A stretch of 64,000 nt of DNA from Christensenella sp. UBA2853 (GCA_002350845.1 DEFL01000033.1:78848-142847), one strand, 5' to 3'. Shown: positions 1 through 8,502, numbered from the stretch's first letter. Numbers and translations are program-made. Notes: generated by a model from the letters alone, not told the origin.

Positions 1-42
1 CTGCTTGTAAGGCAGATGCTCTCCCAGCTGAGCTATGCTCCC
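1..42 (-). tRNA. tRNA-Val (TAC), 3' part cut by window edge
   Basis: Read on the minus strand, this begins with the acceptor strand GGGAGCA, followed by a D-arm and an anticodon arm with loop CTTACAA, giving anticodon TAC. The T-arm and 3' end lie outside the window. A strong sigma-A promoter sits about 45 bases upstream (87-115, minus), so this tRNA is probably the first of a leftward tRNA transcript. Confidence 0.85.
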
Positions 43-86
43 TAACACAAACCGAATGGCTTGCTTGCGTCTCACGACGCTTGCAT

Positions 87-115
87 ATCTTACCCCACTT
101 TCGAAATCTTGTCAA
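87..115 (-). promoter_or_regulatory. Sigma-A promoter for the leftward tRNA unit
   Basis: On the minus strand TTGACA (110-115) and TAAGAT (87-92) are separated by 17 bases. The perfect -35 box and spacing make this a strong promoter reading into the partial tRNA-Val. The rest of 116-326 shows no gene or clear signal. Confidence 0.75.
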
Positions 116-326
116 GCACAAATTTTCGTTGATATTTCAGCATTTCTGCCTCTTTGCTCCTTTTCGTCATCAGTTTTTTGTTTTTTCTTTCCGCCCTTTT
201 CCCCTCCTGTTCTTTCCTGTGCCGGATCCGCTGCACATCGCTTTCTTCCTCCAGTAAATGGTCCAGAGCCCTGCAAACCACACCCTGTCTGATGATTCTT
301 TATGCGTCCTTTATGCCGCGCATCCT

Positions 327-354
327 TTGCACCATCTGAAATGTATGTTATAAT
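327..354 (+). promoter_or_regulatory. Sigma-A promoter for the two-gene membrane unit
   Basis: TTGCAC (327-332) and a perfect TATAAT (349-354) are spaced by 16 bases, about 55 bases ahead of the start codon at 409. Confidence 0.7.
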
Positions 355-408
355 TCCTGCGTTTCGATTTCCGAAACCACAACACTTCCCGATCGAAGGA
401 GTCCTGGT

Positions 409-888
409 ATGCTCAAACATTACCTGATCGCTTTTCTGATCTCCATGGTGCCGCTCGTCGAACTGCGCGGTGCCCTTCCCTATGCTCTTGCATCCGGCAT
501 TCCCACACTCCCCGCTTATCTGGTCTGCATGATCGGCAACATGCTGCCCGTTCCCGTCATCTTCTTCTTTGCCCGCAAAGTGCTCGAGTGGGGTGCTGAC
601 AAGAAATATATCGGTCCGTTCTTTTCCTGGTGTCTGGAAAAAGGCCATAAAGGTGGCCAGAAGCTGACTGAGAAAGCCAGCAGCAAGGGCCTGTTCTTCG
701 CGCTTCTGCTCTTTGTAGGCATCCCGCTGCCCGGTACCGGAGCCTGGACCGGCACGCTGGCTGCCAGTATTCTGGACATGGATTTCAAAACCAGTGTCAC
801 CGCCGTTATGCTCGGTGTGCTTCTCGCTGCCATCATCATGGGCGTTGGCAGTCTGCTCGTCATCAATGGAGTACACCTGCTCGGATAA
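409..888 (+). CDS. COG2426 small multidrug-export family membrane protein
   Basis: A 159-residue polytopic membrane protein of the COG2426 / Sm_multidrug_ex family. Family features visible are an N-terminal hydrophobic helix followed by VPLVELRGALPYA, and a second hairpin around VGIPLPGTGAWTG. About four membrane segments are predicted by eye. The family name comes from limited annotation, and the true substrate is not established. The ATG is preceded by GAAGGAG at good spacing. The next gene starts 24 bases downstream with its own ribosome site, so the two are probably co-transcribed. The pairing with a DUF368 transporter suggests an envelope function; that link is inference. Confidence 0.75.
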   Translation: MLKHYLIAFLISMVPLVELRGALPYALASGIPTLPAYLVCMIGNMLPVPVIFFFARKVLEWGADKKYIGPFFSWCLEKGHKGGQKLTEKASSKGLFFALLLFVGIPLPGTGAWTGTLAASILDMDFKTSVTAVMLGVLLAAIIMGVGSLLVINGVHLLG

Positions 889-912
889 ATCATCATTTTG
901 GAGGTATGAACT

Positions 913-1788
913 ATGCTGAACTGGATTCTGGATGTTCTGCGCGGTGCAGTCATGGGAATCGCCAATATCATCCCCGGTGTTTCCGGCGGCACAATGGCCG
1001 TTTCCATGGGAATCTATGACCGCATGATCTATGCAGTCAACAACATTGTCAAGAAGTTCAAGGAATCCCTGAAAACCCTGCTTCCCATTGTGATCGGCAT
1101 GCTGATTGGACTGTTTGCGTTTGCAGCCCTGATCGGTCATCTGCTCGGGACGGACAGCAGCACCATTCCACTCACCCGCCTGCCCACCAATTTTGCCTTT
1201 ATCGGCCTGATTCTCGGTGGACTCCCCGCAATCTACAAAAGAGTCAACATCAAAAAAGCCGGTGTGCCCGGACTGATTCTCTTCATTGTATTCTTTGCGA
1301 TCGTTGTCGTGCTGCCGCTGCTGACTGCCCCGGAAGCACGCAAGGTGGATCACTCCTTCCCGGTCATGCTGCTCATGGTGGGCCTTGGTGCCATCGCAAG
1401 CGCAGCCATGGTCATCCCCGGCATTTCCGGTTCCATGATCATCATGCTGCTCGGTTATTATGACTCGGTCATCAATGCCATGAATGAACTGCGCGCCGGT
1501 GATTTCTCCGCTGTCGCCATCCTGATCCCCTACCTGCTTGGTCTTCTGATCGGCATCGTGTTCATTGCCAAGCTGATGAACTTCCTGCTCAAGAAGCACA
1601 CAGCCATGACTTTCGCCGCGATCTTCGGCCTTGTGATCGGTTCCCCGGTCGCTCTGCTGGTGCAGAATACCGACTGCTTCGCCATTGCCACTCCCGGCAA
1701 CTGGGTTGCATGCGCTGTCTGCTGCGTTCTCGGCTTCCTTGTGGCCTATCTCCTCAGCCGTCTGGACAAATCCGAAACTGTTCAGTAA
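913..1788 (+). CDS. DUF368 family protein (PopT-type undecaprenyl-phosphate translocase candidate)
   Basis: A 291-residue membrane protein with two repeated halves. Each half carries the DUF368 signature: GIANIIPGVSGGTMA near residue 20 and MVIPGISGSMIIMLLG near residue 165. Members of DUF368 (PopT) have been shown in other bacteria to return undecaprenyl phosphate across the cytoplasmic membrane, recycling the lipid carrier for cell-wall synthesis. GGAGGT lies just before the ATG. The gene closes a two-gene unit and is followed by a strong terminator. Function is by family, since no genetic context proves it. Confidence 0.82.
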   Translation: MLNWILDVLRGAVMGIANIIPGVSGGTMAVSMGIYDRMIYAVNNIVKKFKESLKTLLPIVIGMLIGLFAFAALIGHLLGTDSSTIPLTRLPTNFAFIGLILGGLPAIYKRVNIKKAGVPGLILFIVFFAIVVVLPLLTAPEARKVDHSFPVMLLMVGLGAIASAAMVIPGISGSMIIMLLGYYDSVINAMNELRAGDFSAVAILIPYLLGLLIGIVFIAKLMNFLLKKHTAMTFAAIFGLVIGSPVALLVQNTDCFAIATPGNWVACAVCCVLGFLVAYLLSRLDKSETVQ

Positions 1789-1828
1789 GGCAGCAGGATA
1801 AAAAACATTTTTCAGATTTTGACTCCGG

Positions 1829-1868
1829 GCGGGGGAAAACCGTGCAATGATGGTTTTCCCCCGCTTTT
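1829..1868 (+). terminator. Rho-independent terminator after the DUF368 gene
   Basis: A 13-bp stem (1829-1841 with 1852-1864) is followed by TTTT. Confidence 0.8.
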
Positions 1869-1928
1869 CCGGCCCATTTTGTACATTTGAATATCTTTTT
1901 CTTTGCGCATTGCCTGTAAATTTCCCGG

Positions 1929-1957
1929 TTGACAGAACCAGAAGCCCATGTTATAAT
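1929..1957 (+). promoter_or_regulatory. Strong sigma-A promoter of the tRNA cluster
   Basis: A perfect TTGACA (1929-1934) and perfect TATAAT (1952-1957) are spaced by 17 bases, about 90 bases ahead of the first tRNA. Both boxes match consensus, as expected for a stable-RNA promoter. Confidence 0.85.
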
Positions 1958-2046
1958 CCCACATTGTCAGCAAGACAGCCAGGTAATGAAAATTACCGGT
2001 CGAAGGTGTTACCTGTAACTTGGCTTTCGCTTCTGATCGATGGCAT

Positions 2047-2120
<74 letters not shown>

Positions 2121-2128
2121 CTTGGTAT

Positions 2129-2204
2129 GGTGGGTATAGTTCAGTGGTAGAGCGTCAGATTGTGGCTCTGAATGGCGTGGGTTCGAGTCCCACTACTCAC
2201 CCCA
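2129..2204 (+). tRNA. tRNA-His (GTG)
   Basis: The extra 5' G (-1) at 2129 is followed by acceptor GTGGGTA, pairing with TACTCAC. The anticodon loop TTGTGGC gives GTG. The 3' CCA (2202-2204) is encoded. Confidence 0.93.
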
Positions 2205-2249
2205 TTTTTCTGGATCTGCTGCCTTGCGCAGTTACAATTGTCTCTGCGG

Positions 2250-2321
2250 TGGGGTGTGGCCAAGTGGTAAGGCAAGGGACTTTGACTCCCTCATCCGCAG
2301 GTTCAATTCCTGCCACCCCAG
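2250..2321 (+). tRNA. tRNA-Gln (TTG)
   Basis: The acceptor TGGGGTG pairs with CACCCCA. The anticodon loop CTTTGAC gives TTG. CCA is not encoded. Confidence 0.92.
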
Positions 2322-2328
2322 CATGCAT

Positions 2329-2401
2329 GACCCATTAGCTCAGCCGGCAGAGCACTTGACTTTTAATCAAGGTGTCTGGAGTTCGATTCTCCAATGGGTC
2401 A
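2329..2401 (+). tRNA. tRNA-Lys (TTT)
   Basis: The acceptor GACCCAT pairs with ATGGGTC. The anticodon loop CTTTTAA gives TTT. CCA is not encoded. It starts 8 bases after tRNA-Gln. Confidence 0.93.
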
Positions 2402-2436
2402 TGAATCTTCTGCCTTCTGAGTAGCTCGTCAGATAT

Positions 2437-2516
2437 GCGGGCGTGGCGGAATGGCAGACGCGCCAGACTTAGGATCTGGTGCCTATGGCGTAAGAGTTCA
2501 AGTCTCTTCGTCCGCA
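2437..2516 (+). tRNA. tRNA-Leu (TAG)
   Basis: The acceptor GCGGGCG pairs with CGTCCGC. The anticodon loop CTTAGGA gives TAG. The extended variable arm is typical of class II tRNAs. Confidence 0.92.
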
Positions 2517-2536
2517 TCTTTCTCTGGAGCCGATAT

Positions 2537-2612
2537 GCGGTAGTAGCTCAGCTGGTAGAGTGCCACCTTGCCAAGGTGGATGTCGCGGGTCCGAATCCCG
2601 TCTACCGCTCCA
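2537..2612 (+). tRNA. tRNA-Gly (GCC)
   Basis: The acceptor GCGGTAG pairs with CTACCGC. The anticodon loop TTGCCAA gives GCC. The 3' CCA (2610-2612) is encoded. Confidence 0.93.
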
Positions 2613-2618
2613 AATTTT

Positions 2619-2689
2619 GCGGGTGTAGCTCAATGGTAGAGCCCCAGCCTTCCAAGCTGGTTACGTGGGTTCGATTCCCATCACCCGCT
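2619..2689 (+). tRNA. tRNA-Gly (TCC)
   Basis: The acceptor GCGGGTG pairs with CACCCGC. The anticodon loop CTTCCAA gives TCC. Last tRNA of the array, followed 18 bases later by a terminator hairpin. Confidence 0.93.
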
Positions 2690-2707
2690 CTGTGGCTTCA
2701 GAGCAGA

Positions 2708-2733
2708 ACAGCCGTCCGAAGGGACGGCTGTTT
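2708..2733 (+). terminator. Hairpin ending the tRNA array
   Basis: A perfect 10-bp stem, ACAGCCGTCC (2708-2717) with GGACGGCTGT (2722-2731), has a GAAG loop. The T-tract is short, so some read-through into the next gene is possible. Confidence 0.65.
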
Positions 2734-2758
2734 CCGTATTCGGAAGAAAGGAAACCCC

Positions 2759-3553
2759 ATGAAACAAAAAGGAAAGAAAAAGTCCAAAAAGCTTTCCCAG
2801 CAGGCGGAAGCAATGGCAAAACAAATTGCCGTTGAAAACGCTTTACTCAACACTCTTTCTTTCTGCATGGAACGCAATGTCCTGTGTCGGGTCCTGATGC
2901 AGGGTGAAAAATGGACACAGCACAATGTCTGGCTGGTACTCCAGGTGTCCCGTGAATTTGTTTTTGTCCTTCGTGCAACTGACTTCCGCTTTGCAGGATA
3001 TGAAATTCATCGACTGAGCGATATTGTCGAAGCGGTCCCCGCCCCCGAACTGACAGAGCATTATCATATGCTCTCGGTCGAGCCGGAGGAGAAAATCCCC
3101 GAGCTGGATCTGGAAAGTCTTCCGGAAGCCCTTCAGTCCATTGCTGCGCATGAGAACCTGGTTCAGGTTGCGCATATCGGACCTGATGAGGAGAGCAGCG
3201 TCGTTGTATGCGGTCATCTTGAGAAGCTTGGCAAGAAGAAGATTTCCATTCGTGAACTGGATCCAAACGATCTTGCCTGGTCTCCTGAGCCCATTAAGCT
3301 GTCCTATGACAATCTCGATGTGCTCCGTTTCGAGACGCCCTACCTGCTTTCCCTGGCAGAGATTTCCATGCCTTATGATGCCTATATCCGTTCCGTGAAC
3401 GAATCGGTGACTGTGCCGAAGGATATGGAGGATTTTGAGGTTGGAACCGATCTGATGGAGGGAGAAAACGAAGACCTTTTCGATCTTGATGAAATCACGG
3501 AAAACGAAGAAACTGCCGCAGATGTCGATGATGTTCCCGGCAGCGTTGAATAA
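2759..3553 (+). CDS. Hypothetical protein with basic N-terminus and acidic tail
   Basis: A 264-residue soluble protein I do not recognise. The first 20 residues are strongly basic (KQKGKKKSKK). The middle (about 30-230) looks like an ordered alpha/beta domain with regular hydrophobic strands, and the last 35 residues are almost entirely acidic. The open frame extends upstream through the tRNAs, but that extension is not credible; the ATG at 2759 follows AAAGGA at normal spacing. No signal peptide or membrane segment is seen. It stands alone between the tRNA array and a convergent cell-wall operon. The opposite charge at the two ends suggests nucleic-acid or ribosome contact, but this is only a guess. 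Confidence 0.7.
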   Translation: MKQKGKKKSKKLSQQAEAMAKQIAVENALLNTLSFCMERNVLCRVLMQGEKWTQHNVWLVLQVSREFVFVLRATDFRFAGYEIHRLSDIVEAVPAPELTEHYHMLSVEPEEKIPELDLESLPEALQSIAAHENLVQVAHIGPDEESSVVVCGHLEKLGKKKISIRELDPNDLAWSPEPIKLSYDNLDVLRFETPYLLSLAEISMPYDAYIRSVNESVTVPKDMEDFEVGTDLMEGENEDLFDLDEITENEETAADVDDVPGSVE

Positions 3554-3561
3554 GACAGAAA

Positions 3562-3605
3562 CATACGAAAAGACCAGGCCGAATGATGCCTGGTCTTTTC
3601 GTATG
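3562..3605. terminator. Bidirectional terminator between convergent genes
   Basis: An 18-bp perfect stem (3562-3579 with 3588-3605) contains AAAAGACC and GGTCTTTT runs, so it can end transcription from both strands. It serves the unknown gene on the left and the PBP operon on the right. Confidence 0.85.
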
Positions 3606-3611
3606 CTTCAA

Positions 3612-5057
3612 TCACTGTGTGACACGTTCCGGATAATCCATCAGGTACTGAAAGATATCCCTGGCGATCGGGGCAGCTGTGCTTCCCCCACCCTGCCCGT
3701 CATCAATGTTTTCCACAAGAATGCTTACAGCAAACGGAAGCGCGGGGTCGTCCACATATCCGACAAACCATCCATAGTTAACCGGTTTTCCCTTCAGCGT
3801 GGATTCCGCCGTTCCCGTCTTTCCGCAGATGATCATGCTGCGGGTGCCCGCACGGCTGCCAGTGCCGCTGGTGACAACGTAGCGCATGTAATTCTGCATG
3901 ACCGCCGCGATATCGGCCTCCATCGCCTTTCGGTAAACCCGGCTTTCCCAGGTCATGCGTGTTGCACCGGAGGGAGCCTGCACCTCCCTGAGGAGAATTG
4001 GCTCCTGCATCACGCCGTCCGCGCCGACCGCAGCCGCCACCATGCACATATGCATGGGAGAAGCAGCAATGCTGCTCTGACCAAAGCCTGACGCTCCGAC
4101 TTCATAGTCCGACCGGCCGCTTCGCACAGGGTACCGGCTGTTCTCAACCACCATATCCTTAAAGAGGAAATTATCATTAAAGCCGAAGTTTTCTGCCGTC
4201 TGCCTCAGCCGCGCATCGGTCAGTTCCACCGCGAGCGCCGCAAAGATATTGTTGCACGAAACGCTGAACGCTTCCTTCAGGTCCAGGCGGCCATGCACCG
4301 TATTGCCATAATCATGGATCGTGTGTCCGTTAAGCTGCAGATCACCCGTGCATTCAAACTCTTCTTCTGCGAGTTCCGGGAGATACTTGAGCGCAGAAGC
4401 CGCCGTCACAATCTTAAAGGTTGATCCCGGCGGATAAACAGACTGTGTGGCGCGGTTCCAGAAGGGCTCCCCGTCTGCATCCACCCCTGCTGTGACCTGA
4501 AGCGGATCAAAGGTCGGCAGGGAGATTTCCGCCAGGATTTCGCCCGTCAGATAGTTCATCACCACAGCAGCCCCGCTTTTTCCGCTTGTGCTGCTGTGAT
4601 TCTGATAGGATTCAATCATGCGCTGACACAGCCTTGAATCGATGGTCAGATACAGATTATCCCCTCTGCGCGCTGTTCCGGAGAAAAAATCTCCCAGCAG
4701 TTCACCAAAGGAAGAATGAAAGCCGTAGAGATACGCGGTCTGAAAGGATTCAACACCGTTGGCCACATTTCTCTGGGAATCCCCCAGCAGATGGACAACC
4801 GCTCTTCTCGCCTGCTCACTGGCCTGATACACCCGATTGCCGTTCTCATCCGTGGTCGCCAGAAGCACTCCGTTTCTGTCATAGATATCACCGGCAATGA
4901 CCGATTCCTTCTGTGCACGCACACGGGGATTCTTGTTGGAAGAAAACCAGCGGTTGCCATAGGTGGCCACACTATATCCTCCATATAAGGTCAGGATCAG
5001 AAAAAGGCCGAAAAACAGGAAAGCGAGACACTTGAACAGAATCCGCTGCCTTTTCAT
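3612..5057 (-). CDS. Class B penicillin-binding protein (PbpA/FtsI-like transpeptidase)
   Basis: A 481-residue peptidoglycan transpeptidase. One N-terminal membrane anchor (about residues 10-32) is followed by a short dimerisation/pedestal region and the transpeptidase domain. The three active-site motifs are present: SxxK as S212-TFK within YPPGSTFKIV, SxN as SCN near 267, and KTG within CGKTGTAES near 400. The overall layout resembles actinobacterial PbpA, shorter than typical PBP2/SpoVD and without visible PASTA repeats. It follows the ftsW/rodA-family gene by 12 bases and forms with it and the FHA gene a three-gene cell-wall operon next to dnaA. It would cross-link glycan strands made by the SEDS partner. 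Confidence 0.88.
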   Translation of the reverse strand: MKRQRILFKCLAFLFFGLFLILTLYGGYSVATYGNRWFSSNKNPRVRAQKESVIAGDIYDRNGVLLATTDENGNRVYQASEQARRAVVHLLGDSQRNVANGVESFQTAYLYGFHSSFGELLGDFFSGTARRGDNLYLTIDSRLCQRMIESYQNHSSTSGKSGAAVVMNYLTGEILAEISLPTFDPLQVTAGVDADGEPFWNRATQSVYPPGSTFKIVTAASALKYLPELAEEEFECTGDLQLNGHTIHDYGNTVHGRLDLKEAFSVSCNNIFAALAVELTDARLRQTAENFGFNDNFLFKDMVVENSRYPVRSGRSDYEVGASGFGQSSIAASPMHMCMVAAAVGADGVMQEPILLREVQAPSGATRMTWESRVYRKAMEADIAAVMQNYMRYVVTSGTGSRAGTRSMIICGKTGTAESTLKGKPVNYGWFVGYVDDPALPFAVSILVENIDDGQGGGSTAAPIARDIFQYLMDYPERVTQ

Positions 5058-5069
5058 ATCCTCCCCTCC

Positions 5070-6290
5070 TTACATTTCAGTCAGTCTCAGGTCCTCCTCA
5101 AGATCGTCCTCATTGAGGCTTGCCACACCCTGAATCAGCCCGGTCAGACACATATTGGAAACCAGTGATGACCCACCCGATGAGACAAACGGCATGGTGA
5201 TGCCCGTCAGCGGAATCAGCTTGATCACACCGCCGATAATGATAAACGTCTGAAGACCGATCATCATCGTGGCTCCCATGGCTGCAAGCCCCTGAAAGCT
5301 GTGTCTTGAGGCCATGGCAATGGTGGTTCCCCGCCAGATGACCGCCACATAAATCAGCAGTACGCAGACTCCGAAGATCAGTCCAAACTGTTCGCAGATC
5401 ACTGAAAAAATAAAGTCCGTTTCATAGACCGGGATCGTTGTCGGGCTGCCCAGACCCAGGCCAACGCCCAGCAGGCTGCCGGAAGCCAGCGCCATGAGGC
5501 TCTGCACAATCTGATACCCCGCATTTTCATAATCCGACCAGGGGTTTCTCCAGATCGCGACGCGCTTCTTGACATGGGCAAACATCCGGTATCCCATCAC
5601 TGCCGCCCCGCCCCCGCCAAGCAGGCCGAGCAGGGTCAGCGGAAGATTGGCTGTTGATGCAAAGAAGAGCAGCAGCGACACGCCATAATACAGCAGGGCT
5701 GTCCCGAGATCCTTCTGCAGCATGAGAAAGAGCAGACAGCCCACAGCGCACAGAAACCACGGAATGAACTGGCGCCGGCTCATAAACCAGGCAAGAATCA
5801 GGATCAGAAGGATCTTGACAAATTCGCTCGGCTGAATCGATACCCCATGAAAATAGATCCAGTTTTTCGCGCCGTAGGTTTCCCGTCCGATCAAAAGCGG
5901 CAGGGCAAGAAAAGCGAACGACACAGCAATCATCACAAACCCGAGATGCCGTATGGTCCTGAACGCACGCATGAAATAGATACAGATGACCATGCCGACC
6001 AGTCCGACACCGTAATAGACCACCTGGTGGTAAGCGAGGACCGGATTGGTATCATAGAGAATCAGAATGCCCAGCGCACAGAGAAAATTGGTCAATGAAA
6101 AGAGCAGGGTGTCAATGTGAAAACATTTCCCCAGAACATGGGTCCCGCCCCAGATGGCGGCCGGCACGCACAGTGCAAGTGCATACCCCTGCCACACCGC
6201 ATTCCGGAGAGCAAGCAGCAGAAACGCTGTAAAGTAGAACAGCATGACCATGACCGTCAGCCGTCCACCCGGTTTCTTACTCATTTTCAT
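5070..6290 (-). CDS. FtsW/RodA/SpoVE (SEDS) family glycan polymerase
   Basis: A 406-residue multi-pass membrane protein of the SEDS family, which polymerises lipid II into glycan strands with a partner class B PBP. Family hallmarks include GVSIQPSEFVKIL in the middle, the lipid-facing loop ending in the GYQIVQSLMALASG segment, and PLTGITMPFVSSGGSSL near the C-terminus. An open frame runs to 6437, but the ATG at 6290 is preceded by AAAAGG and overlaps the FHA gene by 14 bases (GGATGAAAATGAGTAAG), which fits translational coupling. The partner PBP lies directly downstream. Whether it acts in division, elongation or sporulation cannot be told from sequence. Confidence 0.9.
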   Translation of the reverse strand: MKMSKKPGGRLTVMVMLFYFTAFLLLALRNAVWQGYALALCVPAAIWGGTHVLGKCFHIDTLLFSLTNFLCALGILILYDTNPVLAYHQVVYYGVGLVGMVICIYFMRAFRTIRHLGFVMIAVSFAFLALPLLIGRETYGAKNWIYFHGVSIQPSEFVKILLILILAWFMSRRQFIPWFLCAVGCLLFLMLQKDLGTALLYYGVSLLLFFASTANLPLTLLGLLGGGGAAVMGYRMFAHVKKRVAIWRNPWSDYENAGYQIVQSLMALASGSLLGVGLGLGSPTTIPVYETDFIFSVICEQFGLIFGVCVLLIYVAVIWRGTTIAMASRHSFQGLAAMGATMMIGLQTFIIIGGVIKLIPLTGITMPFVSSGGSSLVSNMCLTGLIQGVASLNEDDLEEDLRLTEM

Positions 6291-6972
6291 CCTTTTCCCG
6301 GCTTCCGCCTGTTGTTTCTTTTGTATTCCCATCCTGCTCTTCATCCTTAACCAGATACATTCCTGTAAAGCGTTCCTCCTCAGTCTGGGCATCCACCCAT
6401 CCATCATAGCCCGGACGCGGGACACCCTGAGAAGCAACCGGCATTCCGTATTCCTTCAGATCGTCATCAGGTTTTCTCTTCGCTCTTCTCTCCACATCCA
6501 GCCCGGCAAACAGCCGAAGCCGAAGCACACAGTCCCCGACCTGCAGGATGGAACCATGCACCATTTTCCCGTCCGCGGTATTCTTTCCGCGGTATTCCTG
6601 AAGGGCACCGTCCACATAGCAGGAGCGGCCTCTCGCCGCCTCAATCTGAAGTCCCTTATTCCTTACAAACGAGAAATAGAGATGGACAGGTGCAAAGTCC
6701 CCGGACGGCACCACGACGTCGCACATTCTGGAGGATCCCATCATGCCCTCCCATGGGACCGGGATCACCGCACCTTCCTCCAGTGTGCCGCCGCCTGCCA
6801 GAACAACGAACTCACCGATCATGCCGGCATCCGGAAGATTTTTCAGCCGACGGTGCTTTTCCCGGTGATCACGGTACAGCCAGAGAAAGGTCTGAATGAC
6901 AATCAGAAGCCCCAGCGCGATAAACCAATACCGCATACCCAGTGCAAGTACCGAATACAGTTCATCTGACAC
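6277..6972 (-). CDS. FHA domain protein with N-terminal membrane anchor
   Basis: 231 residues. A membrane helix (about 12-31) is followed by a basic stretch and an FHA-like phosphothreonine-binding fold (about 70-155), then an acidic, Gln/Glu-rich tail. The canonical GRS..N/S.H contacts are only partly kept: the turn reads MMGSSRMCDVVVPSG and APVH, so phosphopeptide binding may be altered. GTG at 6972 is chosen because AGGTGA lies 8 bases upstream; the in-frame GTG at 6984 overlaps that site. FHA proteins beside SEDS/PBP pairs are known near actinobacterial origins, where Ser/Thr kinases regulate wall synthesis. No kinase is present here. Confidence 0.78.
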   Translation of the reverse strand: MSDELYSVLALGMRYWFIALGLLIVIQTFLWLYRDHREKHRRLKNLPDAGMIGEFVVLAGGGTLEEGAVIPVPWEGMMGSSRMCDVVVPSGDFAPVHLYFSFVRNKGLQIEAARGRSCYVDGALQEYRGKNTADGKMVHGSILQVGDCVLRLRLFAGLDVERRAKRKPDDDLKEYGMPVASQGVPRPGYDGWVDAQTEEERFTGMYLVKDEEQDGNTKETTGGSREKDENE

Positions 6973-6995
6973 TCTGCTTCTCACCTCTCTGTTTC

Positions 6996-7037
6996 CAAAA
7001 AAGCCGCGTTCTCTCGTGAATCCGAAAGAGGCGGCTT
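6996..7037 (-). terminator. Terminator downstream of dnaA
   Basis: On the minus strand, AAGCCGC (7031-7037) pairs with GCGGCTT (7001-7007) and is followed by a T-run (plus-strand A-run 6996-7002). This isolates dnaA from the FHA-SEDS-PBP operon. Confidence 0.7.
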
Positions 7038-7043
7038 ACAATA

Positions 7044-8357
7044 TTACTGATTTTGAATCATCTGACGCAGATCGCTGACCTGAGCCGCGAGTTCGACGGA
7101 ATCCTGAATTCCCTTGCTGACCACAGAGCATGCATGCAGCACCGTCGTGTGATCTCTGTTGCCAAACGCCGTACCAATCTGTGGAAGCGACATAGCCGTA
7201 AGATCGCGTGTCAGGTACATGGCTATCTGGCGCGGCACCGTGATTTCGCGTTTTCTCGTTGCGCTGGTCAGGTCCTCCATTGTTACGCTGAAATACTCGC
7301 AGACTGTCTGCATAATCATGCCGGCCGTAATCTGTCTGCGCTTCTCACCATTGATAATGTCTCTGAGTGCAACACGGGCCAGATCCATTGTGATCGGCTC
7401 AGAGACCAGCATGGAATAGGCAACCAGCTTGTTGAAGCTGCCTTCCAGCTCACGGATATTGCTGTTGACATGATCTGCGATCAGGCCCAGGACTTCATCC
7501 GGAACCTTGACGCCTTCTGAGATCGCTTTTGCGCGAAGAATGGCGGTTCTGGTCTCCACGTCCGGGCGCTGGATATCGGCAATCAAACCCCATGCGAAGC
7601 GGCTGCGCAGCCGCTCCTCCAGTTTCGCGATATCCTGCGGCGGTTTATCCGAGGTGAGAATAATCTGCTTTCCATGCTCAAACAGTTCATTGAATGTATG
7701 GAAGAATTCTTCCTGCGTGGAATCTTTTCCCGCAATAAACTGAATATCGTCCACCATCAGGATGTCCACATTCCGGAAGCGATTGCGGAACTGTGTATTC
7801 CGGCCCTGCTGAATTGCGGAAATCAGTTCATTGATAAATGTCTCGGATGTCACATAAAGTAGACGTTTTTCCGGATATTGCTGTTGCACATAGTGTCCGA
7901 TTGCATGCATCAGATGGGTTTTTCCAAGTCCCACACCGCCGTGGATAAACAGCGGGTTATAGGCTTCCGCCGGGTTTTCTGCTACAGCAACAGCCGCCGC
8001 ATGGGCAAACCGGTTTGCACTGCCGACAACGAATGTGTCGAATGTATATTTGGGATTGAGCTGAATAATCCCGGGCTTTTCGACTTCCGGTTTCTCGGTT
8101 TCCTTGATCTCCGCTTCTGTCCGGATCTCACAGGACATCCTTCTCCCTGCCGCTGTCGTCAGTGCGGTTACAATCATGGGCTGATAACGGTTGACAAGCA
8201 TGGTTTTCATCTGTTCCATAGCAATCCGAAGAATCAGCACATCGTCTTCCAGTTTTACAGGCGTCAGGTTGCCTTCTATAAACGTGGAATACGTCACGTG
8301 ATTCATCTCCTGACGCATCAGCGCACACGCCTTCTCCCACAGCTCATTGCCATCCAT
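7044..8357 (-). CDS. dnaA: Chromosomal replication initiator DnaA
   Basis: 437 residues with full DnaA architecture: an N-terminal interaction domain (1-80), a linker, an AAA+ domain with Walker A GGVGLGKTHLMHAIG (about 140) and Walker B ILMVDDIQFI (about 204), and a C-terminal DNA-binding domain with the DnaA signature TAFGNRDHTTVLHACS. It binds DnaA boxes and melts oriC. The ATG follows AAGGA. A promoter at 8503-8531 reads through several DnaA boxes before the gene, suggesting autoregulation. Unusually, dnaN does not follow; a terminator and a cell-wall operon do. Confidence 0.98.
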   Translation of the reverse strand: MDGNELWEKACALMRQEMNHVTYSTFIEGNLTPVKLEDDVLILRIAMEQMKTMLVNRYQPMIVTALTTAAGRRMSCEIRTEAEIKETEKPEVEKPGIIQLNPKYTFDTFVVGSANRFAHAAAVAVAENPAEAYNPLFIHGGVGLGKTHLMHAIGHYVQQQYPEKRLLYVTSETFINELISAIQQGRNTQFRNRFRNVDILMVDDIQFIAGKDSTQEEFFHTFNELFEHGKQIILTSDKPPQDIAKLEERLRSRFAWGLIADIQRPDVETRTAILRAKAISEGVKVPDEVLGLIADHVNSNIRELEGSFNKLVAYSMLVSEPITMDLARVALRDIINGEKRRQITAGMIMQTVCEYFSVTMEDLTSATRKREITVPRQIAMYLTRDLTAMSLPQIGTAFGNRDHTTVLHACSVVSKGIQDSVELAAQVSDLRQMIQNQ

Positions 8358-8502
8358 CGAAATCCATCCTTCACAATCGTGTCACAAGTTTGTGATACGT
8401 TTGTCACATTTGATATCCAGCGGTATTTTTCCACAGATTCCTCTGTTGGCTTCGGCACAAAGCATGTGGATAATGATCTGTGGATAACCGACTGTGTCAC
8501 AT

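Noticed and set aside
112..1599. Open frame of 495 codons on the minus strand
   Set aside because: Antisense to two well-supported membrane protein genes; composition is low in hydrophobic residues and has no known motif.
2144..2517. Open frames across the tRNA array
   Set aside because: They overlap clear tRNA cloverleafs.
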